A stretch of DNA of 14,173 bases from an uncultured Nitrospira sp. (GTDB lineage Bacteria > Nitrospirota > Nitrospiria > Nitrospirales > UBA8639). The translations under genes and the position numbers were made by a program. The notes under the pieces were generated by a model. That model worked only from the letters and a program-made list of their open reading frames with translations, was not told where the DNA came from and made no database searches. The DNA is taken from assembly GCA_902500695.1 (NCBI GenBank), contig CABVRQ010000028.1, positions 17,517 to 31,689 of the forward strand. Direction: 5' to 3'. Every line of letters starts with the position of its first letter. Within the stretch, counting starts at the first letter, position 1. Positions 7,757-13,465 of the stretch are shown here, one piece after another.

Positions 7757-9598
7757 TTATGACGCATTTTTTGCGCACCGGAAGCCAACGTTATCATGTC
7801 GTTGAGCGGGATCCAGACCGTAACGATTCGTGGTCCGAATATCCACAGCCTTATTTGACCAGGACCCGCCACGAATAGCTTTCAGTTCTCCTACTGGAGG
7901 TCCTTCAGGATTTCTGTCAGGACTTCGTTGATAATAAGATGTGTCATACCAATCAGCTGTCCACTCCCAGACATTGCCGGCCATATCGTCCAGCCCGTAG
8001 GGACTTCGGCCTTCAGCTTTTTCACCAACCGATGTTAAGACAGAATAGGCTTGATGTTCGCAGCACTTGTCAAAATTGGCCAGGATTTGCATCGGATTCT
8101 GTTCACCCCAGGGATAGAGGCGCTCATCGGTCCCGCGGGCAGCCTTTTCCCACTCGGCTTCGGTGGGCAATCGTTTGCCCACGGACTCACAATATGCTGT
8201 AGCTTCATCCCAATTCGCTCTTACAGCAGGATGTTGAGAGACCTCATTTAAATTGAGACCAATCCAATATCCTGGTGGTTCGGCTCCGGATTTTTTAATG
8301 AAATCCGCATATTGGGAGACGGTAACTTCATGTTGGTCGATATAAAAGTTATCCAGAAAAACCTGATGCGCCGGGCGCTCATTTCTAAAATCTTTACTTC
8401 CCATGGTGAAATGACCTTCTGGAATGATCACCATCGGTGCCCCATCCCCACCAAGAATTTTCGGAGCAAAGGCTTGCGGTGCACCAAAAGCGGGCGCTTT
8501 AGCAATCAGCTCTGGTCCAGTTGTTTCTTCAAGTCTATCTGATTTTTCATGGGCCACTTGTTCTTGCAAAGCTTGAAGTTCTGCCTGTAATTGAGCCAGT
8601 TTCCGATCCGAAGCAGGAATACCCTTGGGATCAGATATTTCTTGGGTCAATGACGTCGCTGGTCCTCCAGGAGCAAAGGCGAGAGGAAGCGCATTATCAT
8701 AGCGGCCTTCAATAGAAGGGTTTTGAAAACCCTCAGTACTCGTTTTCACCGTACGATAGGTAAAGTCGAAGAGTTCACGAATTTCGATGAGGCCATTGCG
8801 ATTGAAATCGGCCCCTCCACGTAATCCCGTGATCAATCCGCAGGTAAATGCTCCATGTCCTCCACAAAATTTTTCGCCTTCTTGCGACCGCTCGGCTGCA
8901 CTGGAAGAGGAGAAAACGGCCACTCCTGTCTGTGCCTTACCCATTGAGGTCAAAAGGCGGTTAACATCTGCAGCATTCGCGGCGCGCATGGCAACCAGTG
9001 AACTGGAGGTGCCAAACGCGCCCGTATGACATGCATCTAAAAACAGCACTATTTTACGAGCCTTACTTTTGCTGATTTGTCGCAGCAGGTCGTGCCGACT
9101 AATCCCGTCGTCTTCCGGAAAATTGGGATCAGCTTCATGGGTGAGAAAGAATAGGTCTTCTCCGCTGGGATCGAGTAACCCGTGCATGGCAAGGGAGAGG
9201 ATGACCAAATCTTCCGGCTGAGCAAGACGAAGAACCTCTCCAAGTGCCCGCAAAATCTTCCCGCGTTGAGCCTCTTGATTGGTCAGAACATGAAAGTGGT
9301 CAGGATGAATACTGTCATGAAAATGCTCGGTAAAGAACTGATGGAGGGCTTTGGCATCATTGTCCGCATAGGCAAGATTCAGGGTCGTATTTTTATATTC
9401 GGAGACCCCAATAAATACTCCCCAAACGCTTCCAATCCCTTCCCCAGTATCCGGCGATACCAGAATTCCACGGGAAGTGGCAAAGACGGGAGTCTCATAT
9501 CCCCCGGCAAGCAGTACCATAAAGAAGGCAATGAGACAGAAGAATTTTTCCAACACCCAAGGGATCATGGTTGGCCGTGATTCAAAAATTCCTGCCAT
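7757..9598 (-). CDS. Exported caspase (peptidase C14)-SUMF1 domain protein
   Basis: A 613-residue two-domain protein. A hydrophobic segment at about 17-30 followed by ETPVFA suggests export. Residues about 55-310 form a caspase-like domain with a His139 (SLAMHG) and Cys190 (FLDACHTG) dyad. Inside it, residues 264-275 give a perfect EF-hand-like loop (DFNRNGLIEIRE: D1, N3, N5, G6, I8, E12), so calcium binding is possible. A short coiled coil (about 331-357) links to a SUMF1/FGE-sulfatase domain (about 385-610) with GNVWEWTADW, RGGSW and GFRCA. The paired catalytic cysteines of true formylglycine-generating enzymes are absent (TTNRYGL at that place), so this domain is more likely for binding. 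It lies 20 bases after a lipoprotein gene and is probably co-expressed with it. The start at 9598 has GGTGG five bases upstream; 9568 is an alternative with a shorter signal peptide. The substrate is unknown. Confidence 0.9.
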   Translation of the reverse strand: MAGIFESRPTMIPWVLEKFFCLIAFFMVLLAGGYETPVFATSRGILVSPDTGEGIGSVWGVFIGVSEYKNTTLNLAYADNDAKALHQFFTEHFHDSIHPDHFHVLTNQEAQRGKILRALGEVLRLAQPEDLVILSLAMHGLLDPSGEDLFFLTHEADPNFPEDDGISRHDLLRQISKSKARKIVLFLDACHTGAFGTSSSLVAMRAANAADVNRLLTSMGKAQTGVAVFSSSSAAERSQEGEKFCGGHGAFTCGLITGLRGGADFNRNGLIEIRELFDFTYRTVKTSTEGFQNPSIEGRYDNALPLAFAPGGPATSLTQEISDPKGIPASDRKLAQLQAELQALQEQVAHEKSDRLEETTGPELIAKAPAFGAPQAFAPKILGGDGAPMVIIPEGHFTMGSKDFRNERPAHQVFLDNFYIDQHEVTVSQYADFIKKSGAEPPGYWIGLNLNEVSQHPAVRANWDEATAYCESVGKRLPTEAEWEKAARGTDERLYPWGEQNPMQILANFDKCCEHQAYSVLTSVGEKAEGRSPYGLDDMAGNVWEWTADWYDTSYYQRSPDRNPEGPPVGELKAIRGGSWSNKAVDIRTTNRYGLDPAQRHDNVGFRCAKNAS

Positions 9599-9618
9599 CT
9601 CGCCACCCCGATTCGAGG

Positions 9619-10203
9619 CTATGGCATCGAACCCCCACCGGAACTCTGTCGTTCTTTGACCAAATCATTTGCTATTTCTTCAGCCATTTCAAGCAACAAC
9701 TCATCAACGGATGGAGCAAGCAGTCCCCGTGTCCCAGACTTTTCCGAATACAACTGCGTCCAGATTATTTGCCCGGTTTCCGTACTGACAAGTTTCAACG
9801 ACATAGAAATTTCTGTCGCCGTCGCTAAGGGATAATGAGGGGCGCCTTCGACAAATCGTGTCACACGACCCTTGAGCAGCGCATCGGCATTGATGAAATT
9901 TCCTTTTTGCAAAAGGGTTTTTTCATCGAGAAGCGTAGCGTCTAAATTATGTTCGGCAAGCACGGCTTGAATTTGTGTACGATCGACGACATAATCAAAC
10001 ACTTCTTTGTTGGCAATGACCATGGCCAGAAGATCTGAGGCGGCACCGGCCTCGCCAACCCCATCAAAGGGCAGAATCGCGATTGACGATACCTTCGAAA
10101 GCGGATAGGCCGGATTGGTAAAAGACTTTTTGACCGTTCCTCCACAGGCAATCAGTCCGAATAGACACCAACAAAGACCAATGGCTCGCACCCCGTATTC
10201 CAT
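9619..10203 (-). CDS. CsgG/LpoB-like outer-membrane lipoprotein
   Basis: A 194-residue predicted lipoprotein. The signal sequence ends in the lipobox LIAC, with Cys20 as the lipid anchor followed by Gly21, which is compatible with outer-membrane sorting. The body has the features of the CsgG/LpoB fold: SSIAILPFDG, the segment FDYVVDRTQIQAVLAEHNL, then INADALLKGRVTRF, and a late strand ETGQIIWTQLYS. Members of that fold include secretion-pore subunits and activators of cell-wall enzymes; this one has no pore-forming insert that I can identify. The start at 10203 has AAGGGA six bases upstream. It is the first gene of a two-gene unit with the caspase-SUMF1 protein 20 bases downstream. The lipoprotein could therefore anchor or assist that protein in the periplasm, which is inference. 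Confidence 0.82.
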   Translation of the reverse strand: MEYGVRAIGLCWCLFGLIACGGTVKKSFTNPAYPLSKVSSIAILPFDGVGEAGAASDLLAMVIANKEVFDYVVDRTQIQAVLAEHNLDATLLDEKTLLQKGNFINADALLKGRVTRFVEGAPHYPLATATEISMSLKLVSTETGQIIWTQLYSEKSGTRGLLAPSVDELLLEMAEEIANDLVKERQSSGGGSMP

Positions 10204-10269
10204 GTCGATCCCTTCACCTCAGAGATTTATTGAACGTCTGGTTGTCATGACGAATTCATGCTGGACACG

Positions 10270-10298
10270 ATTGTAGGCATTAGGTTTTCTGATGTACA
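10270..10298 (-). promoter_or_regulatory. Likely sigma-70 promoter of the lipoprotein-caspase operon
   Basis: On the minus strand, TGTACA (10293-10298) and TACAAT (10270-10275) are separated by 17 bases. They match the -35 and -10 consensus at 4 and 5 of 6 positions. Transcription would begin near 10263, giving a leader of about 60 bases. The remaining bases up to the IS boundary at 10493 show nothing else I recognise. Confidence 0.4.
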
Positions 10299-10492
10299 GG
10301 TTTATAAGAATTTTCTCGGAATCTTGTCTGCGTCATCTCTTTGTTTGAATAGGAAAAGTCTAACCCTGGCGATTCCCGCTCAAAGCGTGAAACAATTATC
10401 TGAACCAACACGACGATATTTCCTGGTTTGTCGAATCAGACAGTCGATCGGTTCAAGGGTCCGTGTAGGCTCACCTAAGCTGCTCTATCAAC

Positions 10493-10517
10493 TGGTCTTC
10501 CCCAGATTTTGCGGACA
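10493..10517 (+). repeat. Left terminal inverted repeat of the IS3 element
   Basis: Begins TGGTCTTCCCC and ends GGACA. It matches the reverse complement of 11713-11737 at about 21 of 25 positions without gaps. The TG start is typical of IS3-family ends. Confidence 0.85.
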
Positions 10518-10554
10518 CATTTAAAAAGAACCACAATAGGCTAGGAGTTGTGTC

Positions 10555-10858
10555 ATGGCACAACAGCGGAGGGGGGTTTTTCAACGAATTTAAACAGGAG
10601 GCGGTTCAGATGGTCAGGGGAGCTGATCTGTCCATCAGCCAAGTCGCGAAGGATTTAGGACTTCATACGAATGTGTTAAGTCGATGGTGCCGAGAGCAGG
10701 AACGGGATGGGGAAAAGGCGTTTAGAGGACTGGGGGTTCCACGGGATGAAGAGGTGGCCTGACTGAGACGGGAGTTGGCTCGCGTGAAGCGAGAACGGGA
10801 TTTTTTAAAAGACACGGCGGTCTTCTTTGGCAGGGATACGCCGCGAGGTATGCCATGA
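10555..10858 (+). pseudogene. IS3 transposase orfA, broken
   Basis: Helix-turn-helix subunit of an IS3-type transposase, about 100 codons when repaired. The native start is ATG at 10555 with AGGAG seven bases upstream, reading MAQQRR. A six-G run at 10571-10576 then shifts the frame; one G fewer restores GFFNEFKQEAVQMV. The HTH follows (DLSISQVAKDLGLHTNVLSRW). A TGA at 10760-10762 interrupts EEVA/LRREL where Arg (CGA) is expected, a single C-to-T change. Downstream, the leucine-zipper part (LARVKRERDFLKDTAVFF) is still readable to the natural TGA at 10856-10858. That stop overlaps the orfB ATG as ATGA. Confidence 0.88.
10804..10810 (+). promoter_or_regulatory. Preserved -1 ribosomal frameshift heptamer (T TTA AAA) of the IS3 element
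   Basis: In the orfA frame the codons read TTT TTA AAA GAC, so T_TTA_AAA fits the X_XXY_YYZ slippery pattern. Slipping back one base enters the orfB frame and remains open through GYAARYAMMARC into the orfB start region. IS3 elements make the OrfAB transposase by exactly this kind of -1 shift, though A_AAA_AAG is the more usual site. Confidence 0.55.
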
Positions 10859-11710
10859 TGGCACGTTGTGGCAGGGGCTTTCCGATCCGAATTGATGTGT
10901 CGGCTGCTCCAGGTCTCCCCCAGTGGGTACTATGCCAGCCAGCACCGCCCCTGAGTCCTCGAGCGCGGGAGAATGCCCAGCTGATCCAGGAGATTCGACG
11001 AATCCATGCAGAAAGTGCCTGGGTCTATGGGAGTCCTAAACTCTGGCAGGAATGACAAGGGCGGGGGTATAGCTGTGGCCAACATCGTGTGGCTCAATTC
11101 ATGAAACAGGAAGGGCTACAGGGATTCCATCGAGAAAACGCTGGCGACGGGATAGATCTGGTACCCGCACTCACGAGGTGACGAATCAACTGACCCGAGA
11201 CTTTGGAGCAGAGACGCCTATACCAAATGGGTGAAGGACATTACCTATATCCGGACCGCAGAGGGCTGGTTGTACCTGGCGGTCGTGCTTGATGTGTTTA
11301 CCCGACAAGTCATTGGCTGGTCCATGCAACCCCGGCTCGGCCGTGAGGTCGTCCCCCAAGCCGTCCTCATAGCGGTGTGGCAACGAACGAGTTCAGAAAC
11401 CCTGAGCCTGCACTCTGATCGAATGACACAATATACGGCACAGAAGTTTCAAGCGTTCCTGAAAACACAGGGCATTGTGAGTACTACGAGTGGCGTGGGG
11501 AATTGTTATGACAATGCGGTGGCCGAAAGTTTCTTTGGACTCCTGAAACGGGAACGGGTCCATCGGCGGCATTATCGGACTCGGGCAGAAGCGCGCACCG
11601 ATATCTTTCACTATATTGAACGGTTTTATAATCGGCAGCGCCGGCATTCCTATTCCAAGGGATTGGCGCCGGGGGTATATGCTCAACAGATTTCAGAAAC
11701 TCTTAACTAA
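10855..11710 (+). pseudogene. IS3 transposase orfB (DDE integrase core), multiply frameshifted
   Basis: Catalytic subunit of the transposase, now readable only in pieces. From ATG 10855, MMARCGRGFPIR is followed by an extra base near 10890; MCRLLQVSPSGYYASQHRP then continues in another frame. A missing base near 10948 returns to LSPRARENAQLIQEIRRIH. TGA at 11053-11055 interrupts, then GYSCGQHRVAQFMKQEGLQG continues. Two more shifts, near 11135 and 11220, lead into the intact C-terminal half (KDITYIRTAEGWLYLAVVLD onward, from about 11231). The DDE triad is still visible: Asp in DITYI, Asp in LHSDRMTQY (usually HSDRGSQY) and Glu in NAVAESFF. The last part keeps FYNRQRRHS before TAA at 11708-11710. 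Dead by accumulated mutation. Confidence 0.9.
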
Positions 11711-11712
11711 CC

Positions 11713-11737
11713 TGTCCACAAAACTGGGGGAAGACCA
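11713..11737 (+). repeat. Right terminal inverted repeat of the IS3 element
   Basis: Begins TGTCC and ends GGGGGAAGACCA, the imperfect reverse complement of 10493-10517. It starts two bases after the orfB stop codon, which is normal for IS3 ends. Confidence 0.85.
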
Positions 11738-11907
11738 CTCGTTTAGAAGTCGACCAACGATTCGATATGGCCGTGACCACCATCTACAAAATGGTCCATC
11801 AGCGGCGGATTCCCTATGTAAAAATCGGCAGGGCCTTAACGTTTAACCTGGATCAGGTAGAGCGATGGATTCAAGAACAAACGGTGATGCCGATGACCAG
11901 GAGGTAG
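11738..11907 (+). pseudogene. 5'-truncated excisionase-type helix-turn-helix gene (HTH_17)
   Basis: A frame open from the IS boundary to TAG at 11905-11907 encodes LEVDQRFDMAVTTIYKMV, then HQRRIPYVKIGRALTF, then NLDQVERWIQEQTV. This is the compact winged HTH of the excisionase/AlpA type (PF12728), about 50 residues and nearly complete. It has no start codon with a ribosome site; the internal ATG at 11767 is within the first helix. The IS right end directly abuts it, so the IS probably cut off its start. The bases left of the IS can be read SPKLLYQ, which might be the lost N-terminus, but it is not in frame if a 3-base target duplication is assumed. Small proteins of this class often control excision of integrated elements. 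Confidence 0.75.
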
Positions 11908-12267
11908 TTAGGAAGAAACGGAATTGGGGGAAGGATGATGGCTGATCGCTTCAGGAATGGACGAATGAATAGAAATGAGTTCTGTCAAATGGAGAGATTC
12001 CATCGTATTGCGGACCATGGGGGACGGAGCCACGACACTGAGACGCACCTGATTGATATGCAAAGCGTGGTACCACGTAAAAAGGTTGCCCACTCCGCCG
12101 AGGTCCATGGTGGCCACTTTGGAAAGATTGAGGATGACGTGGCGACAGGTTCCTTGCTGGGCCTCCTCAATAAATTTTTCAAGCCTCAGGGTTTGAAGGG
12201 CATCCAGATGTCCGGAAAGGGTCAATACTCTGGTGGTTGGATGATTAGAGCTGTCGAAGTCCTGCAT
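11908..12267 (-). CDS. STAS-domain protein (anti-sigma factor antagonist-like)
   Basis: A single STAS domain of 119 residues, the usual size of SpoIIAA/RsbV-type antagonists, which bind a partner kinase or anti-sigma factor when unphosphorylated. Visible elements are TTRVLTLSGHLDALQTLRLE, HVILNLSKVATMDLGGVGNL, YHALHINQVRLSVVAPSP and a final helix. The loop that normally reads Asp-Ser-Ser/Thr/Ala-Gly with the phosphorylated serine reads Asp-Leu-Gly-Gly here, so standard control by phosphorylation looks lost. The start at 12267 has no ribosome site; a TTG at 12315 lies inside a hairpin and is less likely. The gene's stop abuts the stop of the HTH fragment, in convergent orientation. No kinase or anti-sigma partner is in the window. 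Confidence 0.78.
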   Translation of the reverse strand: MQDFDSSNHPTTRVLTLSGHLDALQTLRLEKFIEEAQQGTCRHVILNLSKVATMDLGGVGNLFTWYHALHINQVRLSVVAPSPMVRNTMESLHLTELISIHSSIPEAISHHPSPNSVSS

Positions 12268-12274
12268 AAGAGGT

Positions 12275-12433
12275 TTATCGGCAGGACAGAGGAGAGAGTA
12301 AAGGGCCCCGCTCAAAGAGCGGGGCTTCCACGTTCATTTTAGTGACCAACAGAAAGAGACCGCGCTCGGCAAACATTTTGACGGGCTTTTCTCGTGGCTC
12401 TACCTTTTTGATCGCGATATTGATGAGGTACAT
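12275..12433 (-). pseudogene. Tyrosine integrase N-terminal remnant (DUF4102 arm-binding domain)
   Basis: A 52-codon frame with an excellent ribosome site (AAGGAGGT, eight bases before ATG 12433). Its first 32 residues, MYLINIAIKKVEPREK then PVKMFAERGLFLLVTK, match the start of the arm-DNA-binding domain (DUF4102, PF13356) of P4-type tyrosine integrases, in which AIKxxKPREKPYKLxDGxGLYLLV is typical. Homology stops abruptly after LLVTK. The rest (MNVEAPLFERG onward) is unrelated and contains the hairpin at 12305-12325, and the catalytic domain is absent. It lies about 165 bases beyond the 3' end of tRNA-Ala on the same strand, the usual place for an island integrase. A deletion therefore seems to have removed about nine tenths of the gene. 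The stub may still be translated, but integrase function is not possible. Confidence 0.72.
12305..12325. terminator. GC-rich hairpin at the integrase breakpoint
   Basis: GCCCCGCTC (12305-12313), loop AAA, and GAGCGGGGC (12317-12325) form a perfect 9-base stem. No long T-run follows on either strand: minus continues CCTTTACT, plus continues TTCCACGTTCATTTT. It is a weak or bidirectional terminator at best. Confidence 0.4.
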
Positions 12434-12524
12434 TTTGGGATACCTCCTTTCTGTGGAAGGTCAGTTGCCCCCAGATACCCCCGGCTGTCAATGGATTTGC
12501 TCAACTGTTATCGGACAATAGACA

Positions 12525-12551
12525 ACAAAAAAGCCGCTTATGTAGCGGCTT
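12525..12551 (-). terminator. Rho-independent terminator after tRNA-Ala
   Basis: On the minus strand AAGCCGCT (12544-12551) pairs with AGCGGCTT (12531-12538) around loop ACATA, followed by a run of T (RNA U) and GTTG. It lies about 45 bases past the 3' end of the tRNA, a classical intrinsic terminator for that transcript. Confidence 0.85.
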
Positions 12552-12596
12552 TCGGTTTCATCATTATATTGTATCGGATGTCGTTGGTTTATGATT

Positions 12597-12672
12597 TGGT
12601 GGAGGGCACGGGAGTTGAACCCGCGACCCCTACGTTGCGAACGTAGTGCTCTCCCAACTGAGCTAGCCCCCC
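12597..12672 (-). tRNA. tRNA-Ala (anticodon CGC)
   Basis: A 76-base gene with the CCA end encoded. The acceptor arms GGGGGGC (12672-12666) and GCCCTCC (12607-12601) pair with one G-U. The D arm begins GCTCAGTTGGGAGAGC. The anticodon stem CTACG/CGTAG encloses TTCGCAA, giving anticodon CGC for GCG codons. The T arm GCGGG TTCAACT CCCGT is standard. Discriminator A73 at 12600 is followed by CCA at 12599-12597. It is preceded by a TATAAT promoter and followed by an intrinsic terminator, so it is transcribed alone. An integrase stub lies just beyond its 3' end, suggesting that this tRNA was the attachment site of a past island. Confidence 0.96.
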
Positions 12673-12741
12673 ACACCTGAGATTCGTGCTCTGTGAAGCG
12701 TTGGAAAGAAGAAAGCCTTATGAATTGAAAAGTACCAAAGG

Positions 12742-12747
12742 ATTATA
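12742..12747 (-). promoter_or_regulatory. -10 element of the tRNA-Ala promoter
   Basis: A perfect TATAAT on the minus strand, about 70 bases upstream of the mature tRNA 5' end, in the gap after purN. The -35 candidate 17 bases upstream (TGGCAA, 12765-12770) is a poor match. Confidence 0.5.
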
Positions 12748-12778
12748 ACTAACTGTTCGTCGGGTTGCCATCGCTGAC

Positions 12779-13453
12779 CTATTTTTTTTGTACTCCTCCT
12801 GATCCGCTCATCCTCTCTTCAATCAATTCGTTCTGAGAAAGAATGTGAACCTGACGCCCTTCCGGATTCAATCGTTGTTCTGCCATCAATTGAAGAGCCT
12901 GAGGATAGGATTCGTGCTCTTTTTCCAAAATGCGAGCGGATAAGGATTCGACCGTATCCCCCTCAAGAATGGGCACAGCGGCTTGCACAATAATGGGTCC
13001 TTCATCGACCCCTTCCGTCACCAGATGCACCGTGCAACCGCTGACTTTCGTGCCCCACTCCAAGGCTTGACGTTGGGCCTCAAGTCCGGGAAAGGCCGGC
13101 AGAAGCGAGGGATGGATATTAAAGATCTTCGATGGGTACATTCGAATTAAGGCGGGGGTCACAATCCGCATATATCCCGCCAGGGCCACATATTCCACTC
13201 CATGTTGCTGAAGAAGGGCACCCATCGCCAGATCATAGGCTTCACGGGGATTGGCTTCCTGGGCAAAAGTTTTGGGATCCTGATAGACCGTGGGAATGCC
13301 TCGTTCCTTCGCTCGCTCCAGACCCACGGCATTGAGCTTGTTACTGGCGACGACCTTGACTGTGGCATCCAGTGAACCACGATCAATGGCATCCAGAATG
13401 GCCACCAGATTTGATCCGCGGCCGGAGATTAAGACCCCAAGTGCAAGCGACAC
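12779..13453 (-). CDS. purN: Phosphoribosylglycinamide formyltransferase (PurN)
   Basis: Cytoplasmic enzyme of de novo purine synthesis. It transfers the formyl group of 10-formyltetrahydrofolate to glycinamide ribonucleotide (third step). The protein has 224 residues, a little longer than E. coli PurN (212) because of a charged tail. The N-terminal phosphate-binding motif GVLISGRGSNL is at 6-16. The catalytic residues Asn112 and His114 (FNIHPSLLPAF) and Asp150 (EGVDEGPII) are present. The start is GTG at 13453, with AGGAGG eight bases upstream. It follows purM after only 12 bases, so the two are one operon. The last dozen residues (RMSGSGGVQKK region) are not part of the fold and look disordered. 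Confidence 0.97.
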   Translation of the reverse strand: MSLALGVLISGRGSNLVAILDAIDRGSLDATVKVVASNKLNAVGLERAKERGIPTVYQDPKTFAQEANPREAYDLAMGALLQQHGVEYVALAGYMRIVTPALIRMYPSKIFNIHPSLLPAFPGLEAQRQALEWGTKVSGCTVHLVTEGVDEGPIIVQAAVPILEGDTVESLSARILEKEHESYPQALQLMAEQRLNPEGRQVHILSQNELIEERMSGSGGVQKK

Positions 13454-13465
13454 GATTTCAACCTC

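Larger units (their letters stand above)
10493..11737 (+). mobile_element. Degenerate IS3-family insertion sequence, 1245 bp
   Basis: A full-length but inactivated IS3-family element bounded by 25-base imperfect terminal inverted repeats that begin TGGTCTTCCCC. It contains remains of orfA (HTH) and orfB (DDE integrase core) in the usual overlapping arrangement. The transposase is broken by at least two nonsense codons and about five single-base shifts, so it cannot move by itself. No clean target duplication is visible outside the TG...CA ends; ACT occurs at both junctions (10491-10493 and 11737-11739) only if the terminal T/A is counted as target. Flanking long genes are intact, so sequencing error is an unlikely cause of the breaks. 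Confidence 0.9.

Noticed and set aside
10258..10524. 88-codon plus-strand frame ending inside the IS left end
   Set aside because: No ribosome site or domain; it overlaps the putative promoter of the lipoprotein operon and the IS end. The SPKLLYQ part may be a relic of the HTH gene but this is not secure.
12597..12672. Search for a direct repeat of the tRNA 3' end elsewhere in the window (attR)
   Set aside because: No second copy seen by eye between 1 and 12596; the other boundary, if it exists, lies outside.
12488..12676. 62-codon frame reading through tRNA-Ala
   Set aside because: Its GRGFNSRALH-like sequence is the familiar spurious translation of a tRNA gene.
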